Notes: generated by a model not told the origin, from the sequence alone. A stretch of 11,257 bases of DNA from Aliarcobacter sp. (GCA_023268955.1 JALRJW010000136.1:1-11257), one strand, 5' to 3'. Shown: positions 1 to 8,326, numbered from the stretch's first letter. Translations and numbers: made by a program.

Positions 1-1712
1 ACAATTTGGTTATCAATTTTTGTTCTAACTTTTGCATGTAAATCTACAAGTTTCATCTCTAAAGCAATTTTTGCTTCATCAACGTTTCTGAAAATTTTGT
101 GCTCACCTAAAACACCATCTTTTGATAATGATAGATAATAAATACCTAAAATCATATCCTGAGATGGTACAGCAATAGCTCTACCTGAAGCTGGTAAAAG
201 AATATTTAATGAAGACATCATTAATACTTTTGCTTCAGCAACAGCTTCTTGTGATAATGGTACGTGTACCGCCATTTGGTCACCATCGAAGTCGGCATTA
301 AATGCAGAACATACTAATGGATGTAACTGAATAGCTTTTCCGTCAATTAACACAGGGTGGAACGCTTGAATAGATAATTTGTGAAGAGTTGGTGCTCTAT
401 TTAGTAAAACAGGATACTCATCAACGATTTCATTTAAACATTCCCATACTTCATTTGTTTCTGCTTCAATTAATCTTTTAGCAGATTTTAAAGTAGTTGC
501 ATAACCTTTTTCTTCAAGTTTAGCCATAATATGTGGCTTAAATAACTCTAAAGCCATTTTCTTAGGAATACCACATTGGTCCATATTTAAAGTAGGACCA
601 ACAACGATTACAGATCTTCCTGAGAAGTCAACCCTTTTACCAAGTAAGTTTTGTCTAAATCTTCCTTGTTTACCTTTAATGATTTCTGATAAAGATTTTA
701 AAGGTCTTTTATTTGCACCTTTAACTGCATTAGCTGTTTTACCATTGTCAAATAAAGCATCAACTGCTTCTTGAAGCATTCTTTTTTCATTTCTGATAAT
801 GATTTCAGGTGCATCAAGTTCTGTTAATCTTTTTAATCTGTTATTTCTGTTGATAACTCTTCTATAAAGGTCATTAACGTCTGAAACAGCAAATTTTCCA
901 CCATCTAATGATACAAGTGGTCTTAAATCAGGTGGTAAAACTGGTAATTGAGTTAACATCATCCATTCAGGTTTATTTCCTGAATTAATGAAATTCTCAA
1001 CTACTTTTAATCTTTTGATTATAGTTTTTCTTTTTGCTTCTGATTTAGTAGAGTTCATCTCTTCTTTAAGTAGAGTTAATAATTCAAATAAATCAAGATT
1101 TTCTAATAAATCTTTGATTACATCTCCACCCATTTCAGCTTTGAACCCTGTATGCTCAAATAAATCAGCAATTGTTCTGTATTGCTCTTCATTTAAGATA
1201 TCATATTTTTCAACTTTTTTAGTTTTTTCATTATCATAAAAAGCTTCACCTGGTTCATTTACAATGTATGCTTCATAGTATAATACTCTTTCTAAGTCTT
1301 TTAATTTAACACCTAATAAAGTACCAATTCTAGTTGGTAATGAGCTAACCATCCAAATATGAGCAACAGGAGATACTAAGTCAATATGACCCATTCTATG
1401 TCTTCTAACTTTAGATGAAGTTACTTCAACTCCACATTTTTCACATACAACACCTTTGTATCTCATCTTCTTATATTTACCACAAAGACATTCATAATCT
1501 TTTACTGGTCCGAAGATTTTTGCACAGAATAAACCATCTCTTTCTGGTTTTAATGTTCTATAGTTAATAGTTTCAGGCTTTTTAACTTCACCACAAGACC
1601 AAGAAAGAATTTTCTCTGGACTTGCAAGTCTTAGTTGGAACGCAGCGAAATCTTGCGGTCTGTCTAACTCTTTAATTTCAATTGGTTCTAATACTCTTTC
1701 ATTATTGCTCAT
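1..1712 (-). CDS. rpoC: RNA polymerase subunit beta-prime, N-terminal 570 residues (3' end outside window)
   Basis: Beta-prime carries the catalytic centre of RNA polymerase and half of the DNA clamp. I translated the frame by hand from ATG 1712-1710 to the window edge: 570 codons without a stop, about 40% of the usual 1,400-1,500 residues. The N-terminal zinc ribbon is complete, with C75, C77, C90 and C93 matching E. coli C70, C72, C85 and C88. The switch-2/lid stretch reading KGKQGRFRQNLLGKRVDFSG is conserved. The catalytic loop NADFDGD is at residues 472-478, with D474, D476 and D478 as the Mg2+ ligands. The start is supported by a GAGGT ribosome-binding site about 8 bases upstream, inside the last rpoB codons. 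The gene overlaps rpoB by 11 bases in another frame, so translation is probably coupled. The bridge helix, trigger loop and C-terminus lie beyond base 1. Confidence 0.98.
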   Translation of the reverse strand, partial: MSNNERVLEPIEIKELDRPQDFAAFQLRLASPEKILSWSCGEVKKPETINYRTLKPERDGLFCAKIFGPVKDYECLCGKYKKMRYKGVVCEKCGVEVTSSKVRRHRMGHIDLVSPVAHIWMVSSLPTRIGTLLGVKLKDLERVLYYEAYIVNEPGEAFYDNEKTKKVEKYDILNEEQYRTIADLFEHTGFKAEMGGDVIKDLLENLDLFELLTLLKEEMNSTKSEAKRKTIIKRLKVVENFINSGNKPEWMMLTQLPVLPPDLRPLVSLDGGKFAVSDVNDLYRRVINRNNRLKRLTELDAPEIIIRNEKRMLQEAVDALFDNGKTANAVKGANKRPLKSLSEIIKGKQGRFRQNLLGKRVDFSGRSVIVVGPTLNMDQCGIPKKMALELFKPHIMAKLEEKGYATTLKSAKRLIEAETNEVWECLNEIVDEYPVLLNRAPTLHKLSIQAFHPVLIDGKAIQLHPLVCSAFNADFDGDQMAVHVPLSQEAVAEAKVLMMSSLNILLPASGRAIAVPSQDMILGIYYLSLSKDGVLGEHKIFRNVDEAKIALEMKLVDLHAKVRTKIDNQI

Positions 1713-4700
1713 TATTATCTACCTCTTCAAAAATATCAACATCTAAACCTAAAGCTTTTAACTCTTTAGTTAATACGAAGAATGTTTCAGGAACACCAGA
1801 TCTTGGAACATTTTCACCATTTGCAATTGCTCTATATGCTCTTGTTCTACCTTCAACATCATCAGATTTTGTTGTAAGCATCTCTTTAAGAACGCTCGTA
1901 GCACCATATGCTTCAAGTGCCCAAACTTCCATTTCCCCGAATCTTTGTCCACCAAATAGAGCTTTACCTCCAACTGGTTGTTGAGTAACTAAAGAGTAAG
2001 GTCCTGTAGATCTTGCGTGAACTTTTTCATCAACTAAGTGGTGAAGTTTAAGCATATACATATAACCTACATTTACTCTTTCTCTCATTTTTTCACCAGT
2101 TTTACCATCGTAAAGTGTACATTTACCATCTGAGTCAATTTTCGCTAATTCGAATAATTTAACAAACTCTTCTTCTTTAACACCGTCAAAAATTTGAGTT
2201 GCAAATCTAACACCTTTTGCCCAGTCTCTACCGTACTCAATTAATTCATCATCACATAAAGAATCCATAAACTCTTTACCATTCATTAATTTAGCAACAT
2301 CAGCAATTTCTGCCATTTTTGCTCTTAATTCAGAAATAAACTCAGTTTTCTTAGCATCAAAAATATCTTGAATTTGTGTTCCAAGTTTTTTACCTACTAA
2401 ACCTAAGTGAACTTCTAAGATTTGTCCAATATTCATCCTTGAAGGTACCCCTAGTGGGTTAAGAATTACATCTACTGTATTTCCATCTTCTAAATAAGGC
2501 ATATCTACTTGAGGAACGATGTTAGAAACGATACCTTTGTTACCGTGTCTACCAGCCATTTTATCCCCAACTTTGATTTTTCTCTTAGTTGCAATATAAA
2601 CTTTTACTTGTTTAATAACACCTGAAGGTAAAATATCATCATGCTCTAAAGTTTGAAGTTTTTCTTCATGATCTTCTCTTAACACAGATTTTTGTTTAAT
2701 GAAGTGTTCTTTGATATCATTATATTTTTTCTCAATATCTTTACCATAAGAAGCAACAACTTTTTTCATAGCAAATCTATTTACATTAGCTAAAATATCA
2801 GCTGGAATTGAATCACCTTTTTTATAAGTAGTTTCATCAATTTCAACATCTTTTTCTAATGGTGTTCTTGATAATAGATCATTAATTTTTAAAATCTCTT
2901 CTCTATCTAACATCAATAATTTATCATGATGTTTTAAATCTAATTCAGATTTTTCAGCTTCAATTTCTGCAATTGCTCTTGCGTCTTTTTCATATCCTTT
3001 TTTAGTGAATACTTTAACATCAACAACAGTTCCTTCCATTGAAGTAGGACAAACTAAAGATTTATTAATTACGTGACCAGCTTTTTCACCGAAAATTGCT
3101 CTTAATAATCTTTCTTCTGGAGTTGGTTTGATTTCACCTTTTGGAGTTACTTTTCCAACTAAAATCATACCTGGTTTAACAAAAGTACCAACTTTTACAA
3201 TACCTGAATCATCTAAATGAGAAATAGATTCTTCTTTAACACCAGGTAAATCTCTAGTGATCTCTTCATTACCATGTTTTAATTCTCTACACTCAACATC
3301 TTTTTCATAAATATGAACAGATGTGAATGCATCTTCTTTAATCAATCTTTGAGAAAGGATAATAGCATCTTCGTAGTTATAACCATTCCATGGCATAAAC
3401 GCAACCATTGCATTAACACCAACAGCTAATTCACCTTTATCCATAGAAGGCCCATCAGCGATAACTTGACCTTTTTGTACAAATTGACCCTCTTTGATAG
3501 CTGTTCTTTGTCCAAATGAAGTATTGTTATTTGTTCTAACATTTTTGTTAACTTCATAATGATCAATAAATGCACCATTTTCGTCTTCACCAGAAATATA
3601 AATATTTTTAGCGTCAGATTTTTCAACAGTTCCAGCTCTATTAGCCTTTATAGCTTCCCATGCATCTCTAGCAACGATTTTTTCTAAACCTGTTCCTACC
3701 ATTGGAGCATTTGGTCTTAATAATGGAACAGCTTGTCTCATCATATTCGATCCCATAAGTGCTCTGTTGGCATCATCGTGTTCTAAGAATGGAATTAAAG
3801 AAGCAGCAACCCCCATAACCATTTGAGAAGAAATATCAATTAAATCAACTTTATTTCTATCCATTAATAGGATTTCACCATCTTGTCTTGCTTCAATTAA
3901 CGGCTCAATAATTTTCCCATTTTCATCAACTTTTGTTGAACCTGGAGCAATAACTAATCCCTCTTCTTGAGTAGCTGTATAGTAAGAAATTTCATTACTT
4001 ACAACACCATCAACAACTTTTTTATATGGAGCTTCAATAAATCCTAAATCATTTACTTTAGCAAAAGTAGATAACGTATTGATAAGACCAATGTTTTGTC
4101 CCTCTGGAGTTTCAACTGGACAGATTCTTCCATAGTGAGTTGGGTGAACGTCCCTTACTTCGAATCCAGCTCTTTCTTTAACTAAACCACCTTCTCCAAG
4201 TGCAGAAAGTCTTCTTTTATGAGTAACTTCTGATAATGGATTTGTTTGATCCATAAATTGTGATAATTGACCAGATGTAAAGAACTCAGTAATTGTTGTT
4301 GTAATCATTTTAGAGTTAACTAAATCATGAGGCATAATATCTTCTAATGTACCTGATAAAGTAGTCATTTTATCTCTAATAGCTTTTTGCATTTTGATTA
4401 AACCAGCATGCATTTCATTAGCTAATAACTCACCAATTGCTCTAATTCTTCTATTACCTAAGTGATCTCTATCATCGATATGACCATGTCCAGATTTAAC
4501 TTTTACTAAATATTGAACAGTTTTAATAATATCTTCATATGTTAAAACAGTTACATATTCAGGAACATTTACACCTAACTTGTGGTTCATTTTCATTCTA
4601 CCAACTTTAGTTAAGTCATATCTTTCTGGATCAAAGAATAATTTTTTTACGAATTCTTTAGCAGCATCTTTAGTTACAGGCTCACCTGGTCTCATTACTT

Positions 4701-5850
4701 TGTAAATTCTAATTGCAGCTAAATCATTTTCATCATCGATTTGTTCTGTTTGTTTTAATAATTTTAAAGACTCAGCGTCAGCTTTAAATGCATTGATAAT
4801 AGAATCATCAACACCTTCTGCTAAGTCATTTGCAATATCAAAAGATTCAAAACCTAAATCTAATAATTTTTTTAATCTTAATTCATCAAGATTTGTTAAA
4901 GCATCAAATAATACTTCTCCTGATTCAGGATCAAAAATTGTGTTTGCTGTACATCTGTCCATTAATAATTCAACAGGATATTCAACATATTTAAGACCAC
5001 CCTCTTGTAAAGCTTTTGCTTTTCTATCAGTTAATCTTTTTCCAGCAGCTAAGATTAATTCACCTTTATCATCTTTTAAGTCAAAGTCTAATCTTCCTGT
5101 AAAATCAGTTGGATTAAATTCTGTTAAGAATTTATTGTTTTTGATTTTTACATTTAATACTGGGTAGAACATTTTGATGATATCTTCTTTAGAATATCCT
5201 AATGCTCTGAATAAAATAGTTACAGGTACTTTTCTTCTTTTGTTAATTCTTACATATAATACATCTTTTGCATCATATTCAAAGTATAACCAAGAACCTC
5301 TATCTGGAATAATTTGACCAGTGAATATTAATTTATTGTCAGAAGTGTTTGATTCTTCTTCTTTAAAAATAACACCTGGAGATCTGTGTAATTGGTTTAC
5401 AACTACTCTTTCAACACCATTTACAATAAAAGATGTTCTGTCCGTCATTAACGGAATTTCTCTAATAAATAAAGATTGTTCTTTCATATCTTTAACGCCG
5501 ATTTTTTCACCAGTTTTTTCGTCAAGATCCCATAAAGTTAATCTAATATTGATTTTTAACGGAATAGAGTAAGTTAGACCTCTTACCATTGATTCTCTAA
5601 CATTATATTTAGGTTTACCTACTTCAGAACCTAAATAATCCAAAGTAATTCTATTTTGAGCATCATGAATTGGGAAAATTGATTTGAAAACTTTTTCGAT
5701 ACCAGCTTCATTTCTTTCTTCTTTTCCAATCATTAAGAATGTGTCATAAGAATTTTGTTGTAATTGTAATAAGTTAGGAATTTCAATTTGTTGTGGATTT
5801 TTTGCAAAATCAACTCTAAGTCTATTACCAGATTTTAAAGAGTTTAACAT
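1702..5850 (-). CDS. rpoB: RNA polymerase subunit beta
   Basis: The beta subunit forms one side of the RNA polymerase cleft, contacts the RNA-DNA hybrid and binds rifamycins. The 1382-residue frame is complete; the E. coli protein has 1342. The rifampicin-pocket segment is at about 528-552, with D534, H544 and S549 matching E. coli D516, H526 and S531, all in the sensitive-type state. The downstream RDVHPTHYGRICPVETPEG block (566-584) is intact. The active-site segment GDKMAGRHGNKG is at 1095-1106, with K1097 and K1105 matching E. coli K1065 and K1073. A charged, probably coiled-coil insertion at about 950-1075 resembles E. coli insertion beta-i9. The C-terminal clamp block around 1280-1316 binds beta-prime. 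The ATG has AAGG 7 bases upstream. It follows rplL after 173 bases that contain stem-loops, and ends inside the start of rpoC. Confidence 0.99.
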   Translation of the reverse strand: MLNSLKSGNRLRVDFAKNPQQIEIPNLLQLQQNSYDTFLMIGKEERNEAGIEKVFKSIFPIHDAQNRITLDYLGSEVGKPKYNVRESMVRGLTYSIPLKINIRLTLWDLDEKTGEKIGVKDMKEQSLFIREIPLMTDRTSFIVNGVERVVVNQLHRSPGVIFKEEESNTSDNKLIFTGQIIPDRGSWLYFEYDAKDVLYVRINKRRKVPVTILFRALGYSKEDIIKMFYPVLNVKIKNNKFLTEFNPTDFTGRLDFDLKDDKGELILAAGKRLTDRKAKALQEGGLKYVEYPVELLMDRCTANTIFDPESGEVLFDALTNLDELRLKKLLDLGFESFDIANDLAEGVDDSIINAFKADAESLKLLKQTEQIDDENDLAAIRIYKVMRPGEPVTKDAAKEFVKKLFFDPERYDLTKVGRMKMNHKLGVNVPEYVTVLTYEDIIKTVQYLVKVKSGHGHIDDRDHLGNRRIRAIGELLANEMHAGLIKMQKAIRDKMTTLSGTLEDIMPHDLVNSKMITTTITEFFTSGQLSQFMDQTNPLSEVTHKRRLSALGEGGLVKERAGFEVRDVHPTHYGRICPVETPEGQNIGLINTLSTFAKVNDLGFIEAPYKKVVDGVVSNEISYYTATQEEGLVIAPGSTKVDENGKIIEPLIEARQDGEILLMDRNKVDLIDISSQMVMGVAASLIPFLEHDDANRALMGSNMMRQAVPLLRPNAPMVGTGLEKIVARDAWEAIKANRAGTVEKSDAKNIYISGEDENGAFIDHYEVNKNVRTNNNTSFGQRTAIKEGQFVQKGQVIADGPSMDKGELAVGVNAMVAFMPWNGYNYEDAIILSQRLIKEDAFTSVHIYEKDVECRELKHGNEEITRDLPGVKEESISHLDDSGIVKVGTFVKPGMILVGKVTPKGEIKPTPEERLLRAIFGEKAGHVINKSLVCPTSMEGTVVDVKVFTKKGYEKDARAIAEIEAEKSELDLKHHDKLLMLDREEILKINDLLSRTPLEKDVEIDETTYKKGDSIPADILANVNRFAMKKVVASYGKDIEKKYNDIKEHFIKQKSVLREDHEEKLQTLEHDDILPSGVIKQVKVYIATKRKIKVGDKMAGRHGNKGIVSNIVPQVDMPYLEDGNTVDVILNPLGVPSRMNIGQILEVHLGLVGKKLGTQIQDIFDAKKTEFISELRAKMAEIADVAKLMNGKEFMDSLCDDELIEYGRDWAKGVRFATQIFDGVKEEEFVKLFELAKIDSDGKCTLYDGKTGEKMRERVNVGYMYMLKLHHLVDEKVHARSTGPYSLVTQQPVGGKALFGGQRFGEMEVWALEAYGATSVLKEMLTTKSDDVEGRTRAYRAIANGENVPRSGVPETFFVLTKELKALGLDVDIFEEVDNNEQ

Positions 5851-5909
5851 TGTCAGCCTTGTAATAAATTTTTATTTTTATTTTAGCTTTTTGTATAAAG
5901 CACAAAAGC

Positions 5910-5948
5910 ATCCTTGAAGGATAAAAGAAAAATTCCCATAAATCCTTC
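5910..5948 (-). other. Mutually exclusive short hairpins in the rpoB leader
   Basis: Three short elements lie here. ATCCTT at 5910-5915 and ATCCTTC at 5942-5948 can both pair with GAAGGAT at 5916-5922. The near pair leaves a very tight loop; the far pair gives a 7-bp stem with a 19-base loop. They sit 60-100 bases upstream of the rpoB start. A regulatory role is only inferred, and such short complements could be chance in AT-rich DNA. Confidence 0.3.
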
Positions 5949-5973
5949 TTTTAACCCTCGTAGATGCTATCTT

Positions 5974-6001
5974 AAATATTAGGGAAAACTCCCTAATATT
6001 T
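5974..6001 (-). other. 12-bp stem-loop between rplL and rpoB (attenuator or processing site candidate)
   Basis: A perfect 12-bp stem (5974-5985 with 5990-6001) closes a 4-base loop, 22 bases after the rplL stop. Its top is GGGA/TCCC and its base is AT-rich. On the minus strand no T-run follows, so it is not a standard strong intrinsic terminator. In E. coli the rplL-rpoB spacer holds a partial terminator and an RNase III site that lower rpoBC output relative to the ribosomal genes; the position matches that role. The function here is inferred. Confidence 0.6.
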
Positions 6002-6023
6002 CTAGTTAACTACAAGAGAGTAA

Positions 6024-6395
6024 TTATTTTAATTCTACTTTTGCACCAGCAGCTTCTAATGCAGCTTTTGCAGCTTCAGCGTCTTCTTTAGAAATACCTT
6101 CTTTAACAACTGAACCAGCTTCTTCAGCCATAGCTTTAGCTTCTTTTAATCCTAAACCAGTTAATGCTCTGATTTCTTTAATTACGTTAATTTTTTTGTC
6201 TCCTGAATCAACGATAACAACGTTGAACTCAGTTTGCTCTTCACCAGCATCAGCAGCAGCAACTGCAGCACCAGCAACTGCAACAGGTTGTGCAGATACA
6301 CCAAATTTTTCTTCGAATTCTTTTACTAATTCAGATAATTCTAATACAGATAATCCAGAGATGAATTCTAATACGTCTTCTTTAGAAATTGCCAT
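6024..6395 (-). CDS. rplL: 50S ribosomal protein L7/L12
   Basis: L7/L12 is the multi-copy, flexible stalk protein of the large subunit; it recruits EF-Tu, EF-G and other GTPase factors. The 123-residue protein has the usual family length and three parts. An N-terminal dimerisation helix pair (about 1-33) binds L10. An Ala-rich hinge follows at about 36-52. A globular C-terminal domain (about 54-123) includes the factor-binding stretch KKINVIKEIRALTGLGLKEA. The ATG has a good AAGGA 7 bases upstream. It is 54 bases downstream of rplJ, as is usual, and is the last ribosomal gene before the rpoB spacer. Confidence 0.99.
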   Translation of the reverse strand: MAISKEDVLEFISGLSVLELSELVKEFEEKFGVSAQPVAVAGAAVAAADAGEEQTEFNVVIVDSGDKKINVIKEIRALTGLGLKEAKAMAEEAGSVVKEGISKEDAEAAKAALEAAGAKVELK

Positions 6396-6449
6396 TTCAT
6401 TTTCCTTATTTATTTTTATTTATATATTTTTAATTTAATGCTTAAATTA

Positions 6450-6938
6450 TTAAGCAGCCTCTTCTTCTTTTTTTCTTCTAAGAGCGTCAAGACCGATAGT
6501 AAAGTTTCTAACAGGTCCCATCCATACAGATGCAAGCATTCCAAGAAGCTCTTCTCTTGATGGTAATTTAGCAAACGCCATAACAGTTTTAAGATCAGCA
6601 ATTTGACCTTCAATGATACCTGATTTAATAGAGAATTTATCTTTGTTAGCATCAGCAAATTTATCTGCTACTTTACAAGCAGAGATTTGATCTTCTGACC
6701 ATAAAAAGATATTTGTTCCACTTAATTCAACATCACCTAATTCTGCATTTTTAACTGCAACAGTTACTAAAGTATTTTTAGCAACTTGAACTTTTGTATT
6801 GTTTGCTTTAGCATCTTTTCTTAGTTGTTCTAATTCTCTGTGAGTTAAACCTTTATAATCACATACTACTACGGCTTGTGAACCTTTGAACTCTCCAGTT
6901 AAGAAATCAACTATTTCAGCTTTTTGTTGTTTTGTCAT
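6450..6938 (-). CDS. rplJ: 50S ribosomal protein L10
   Basis: L10 anchors the L7/L12 dimers to 23S rRNA at the base of the stalk, and in many bacteria represses its own operon by binding the mRNA leader. I chose ATG 6938, giving 162 residues (E. coli 165), because GGAGG stands 4 bases upstream. The frame stays open to a TTG at 6953, but that would place the ribosome-binding site inside the coding sequence. The N-terminal domain (about 1-125) includes AVVVCDYKGLT and KVQVAKNTL, typical of the family. The C-terminal helix (about 127-162) binds L7/L12 and ends in a charged KKEEEAA tail. The upstream 144-base spacer holds an L10-type leader, and rplL follows. Confidence 0.97.
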   Translation of the reverse strand: MTKQQKAEIVDFLTGEFKGSQAVVVCDYKGLTHRELEQLRKDAKANNTKVQVAKNTLVTVAVKNAELGDVELSGTNIFLWSEDQISACKVADKFADANKDKFSIKSGIIEGQIADLKTVMAFAKLPSREELLGMLASVWMGPVRNFTIGLDALRRKKEEEAA

Positions 6939-6957
6939 GTTTCCTCCCTTCAAAACA

Positions 6958-7020
6958 TCGACTTAGGCGGGTCTTACAAGAAACGGAGGCGTTTCTTACC
7001 AGCTGTCTAAAGTTTTATTT
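6958..7020 (-). promoter_or_regulatory. L10 (rplJ) leader, autoregulatory RNA
   Basis: The RNA directly upstream of rplJ folds as expected for the L10 leader family. An 8-bp hairpin (6978-6985 with 6990-6997, 4-base loop) is followed on its 3' side by the unpaired GTAAG, a shape fitting a kink-turn. A GGT/ACC helix and an outer TTAG/CTAA stem follow, preceded by the strand AGACAGCTGGT. In known cases L10 bound to L7/L12 grips this leader and blocks rplJ-rplL translation. I identified it by position, fold and memory of the motif, not by a covariance search. Confidence 0.7.
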
Positions 7021-7078
7021 CAGTGCTTTGATAACACTCAATAATATTGATTCTAAATCAACACACTTGAATGTTAAT

Positions 7079-7106
7079 ATTAAATAAGGGAAAACCCTTA
7101 TTTAAT
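7079..7106 (-). other. 12-bp stem-loop over the rplA stop codon
   Basis: A perfect 12-bp stem (7079-7090 with 7095-7106) closes a 4-base loop. Its 5' arm includes the last two rplA codons and the TAA stop. The GGG/CCC top, TTTT loop and AT-rich base resemble the rplL-rpoB stem-loop. No T-run follows. It may protect the rplKA message from 3' decay or slow polymerase before the L10 leader; both roles are inferred. Confidence 0.6.
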
Positions 7107-7796
7107 GTCCATTAATTCCATATTATCTAATGAAACTGCTGGAGACATAGTTAAAGATAATGTACCTGTAGTAATATATCTTCCTTTTGCAGAAGCTGGT
7201 TTAGCTTTGTTGATAGCTTTAACGAATGCTTCAATATTTTCTTGTAATGCTTCAGCTGTGAAAGAAACTTTTCCAACACCTGCTTGCATGTTACCTTTTT
7301 TGTCAACTCTATATGCTACTTGTCCACCTTTAGCATCGTTAACAGCTTTAGTAACATCCATAGTTACAGTACCTGTTTTAGGATTTGGCATTAAACCTTT
7401 TGGTCCTAAGATTCTACCTAATTTACCAACTAGTCCCATACAATCTGGAGTAGCAATTAAAACGTCAAATTCAATTGTTCCACCCATTACTGTATCAACT
7501 AAATCGTCATTTCCAACGATATCAGCACCAGCAGCTTTAGCTTCGTCCATTTTTACACCTTTAGCAAAAACAGCAACTCTAACAGTTTTACCTGTACCGT
7601 TTGGTAATACTACAGCACCTCTGATCATTTGGTCAGCGTGTCTTGGATCTACATTTAAGTTTAATGAAACTTCAACAGTCTCGTCAAATTTAGCAGATGC
7701 TAATTCTTTAACTTTAGAAACACCCTCTGCTAAGTTATAATTTTTATCTTCAATCTTTGCTTGTAAAGATTTATATCTTTTAGATACTTTTGCCAT
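7098..7796 (-). CDS. rplA: 50S ribosomal protein L1
   Basis: L1 forms the mobile stalk at the E-site of the large subunit and helps release deacylated tRNA; in many bacteria it also represses its own rplK-rplA message. The 232-residue protein matches family length (E. coli 234). Domain I is split between about 1-67 and 160-232, with domain II inserted between. The L1 signature LGRILGPKGLMPNPKTGT is at about 127-144. A GGAG sequence stands 6 bases before the ATG. It lies 77 bases after rplK and is probably cotranscribed with it. Its stop codon is inside a stem-loop. Confidence 0.99.
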   Translation of the reverse strand: MAKVSKRYKSLQAKIEDKNYNLAEGVSKVKELASAKFDETVEVSLNLNVDPRHADQMIRGAVVLPNGTGKTVRVAVFAKGVKMDEAKAAGADIVGNDDLVDTVMGGTIEFDVLIATPDCMGLVGKLGRILGPKGLMPNPKTGTVTMDVTKAVNDAKGGQVAYRVDKKGNMQAGVGKVSFTAEALQENIEAFVKAINKAKPASAKGRYITTGTLSLTMSPAVSLDNMELMDIK

Positions 7797-7804
7797 TTTA
7801 TTCT

Positions 7805-7840
7805 CCGCAATTTTATAATTTTTTGCTACCGCAATTTATA
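7805..7840 (-). repeat. Short direct repeat upstream of rplA
   Basis: On the plus strand CCGCAATTTTATA (7805-7817) and CCGCAATTTATA (7829-7840) form a near-identical pair offset by 24 bases. The copy nearer rplA adjoins its GGAG ribosome-binding site. It may be a small local duplication; no function is evident. Confidence 0.4.
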
Positions 7841-7873
7841 GTCTTGTGGTTAGACTTGTTTTGAAACAGAATA

Positions 7874-8299
7874 TTATAATTCTGTATCAATTCCCATAGA
7901 TCTAGCAGAACCAGCAACAATTTTTGCAGCTTGTTCTTTACAATCAGTATTTAAGTCAGCGATTTTCATATCAACGATTTCCATGATTTGATCTCTTGAT
8001 AATTTTCCAACTTTTTGTTTTAATGGGTTACTTGAACCTGATTTAACACCAGATATTTTTTTAATTAACTCTGTCATTGGTGGTTGTTTAACTACAAATG
8101 TAAAACTTTTGTCAGTGTAAACAGTAATAACAACTGGTAATCTATATCCAGCTTTGTCTTTAGTTTTCTCATTGAATGCTTTACAGAATTCCATGATATT
8201 TACACCTCTTTGACCTAATGCAGGTCCAACTGGTGGAGATGGATTAGCTGCACCAGCAGGTATTTGTAACTTTAAAAAACCTTGTACTTTTTTAGCCAT
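7874..8299 (-). CDS. rplK: 50S ribosomal protein L11
   Basis: L11 binds the GTPase-associated region of 23S rRNA with L10-L7/L12, acts in factor-dependent GTP hydrolysis and is needed for RelA activation in proteobacteria. The 141-residue protein is of standard length. The N-terminal domain (1-70) carries the proline-rich segment IPAGAANPSPPVGPALGQRG (13-32), which lies at the thiostrepton-binding site and looks wild type. The C-terminal RNA-binding domain (about 73-141) includes KSGSSNPLKQKVGKLSRDQ and ends with GSARSMGI. AAGGA stands 7 bases upstream of the ATG. A long inverted repeat separates it from nusG; rplA follows after 77 bases. Confidence 0.99.
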   Translation of the reverse strand: MAKKVQGFLKLQIPAGAANPSPPVGPALGQRGVNIMEFCKAFNEKTKDKAGYRLPVVITVYTDKSFTFVVKQPPMTELIKKISGVKSGSSNPLKQKVGKLSRDQIMEIVDMKIADLNTDCKEQAAKIVAGSARSMGIDTEL

Positions 8300-8326
8300 A
8301 GTATTTTCCTTTTATAAATTTTAATG

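Noticed and set aside
1682..5572. Several 66-124-codon open frames within rpoB on both strands (1682-1984, 1770-1973, 3426-3626, 4793-5167, 5321-5572).
   Set aside because: All are shadows of the strongly conserved rpoB frame and resemble no protein family I know.
6196..6658. 80-codon open frames across rplL (plus strand) and rplJ (minus strand).
   Set aside because: They overlap clear ribosomal protein genes in other frames and have no supporting start signals.
6939..6953. A TTG start adding five residues to L10.
   Set aside because: The extra codons are the ribosome-binding site of the internal ATG, which gives the normal family length.
7105..7740. A 211-codon plus-strand open frame.
   Set aside because: It lies entirely opposite rplA, has no ribosome-binding site of note, and its composition is that of reversed L1 codons.
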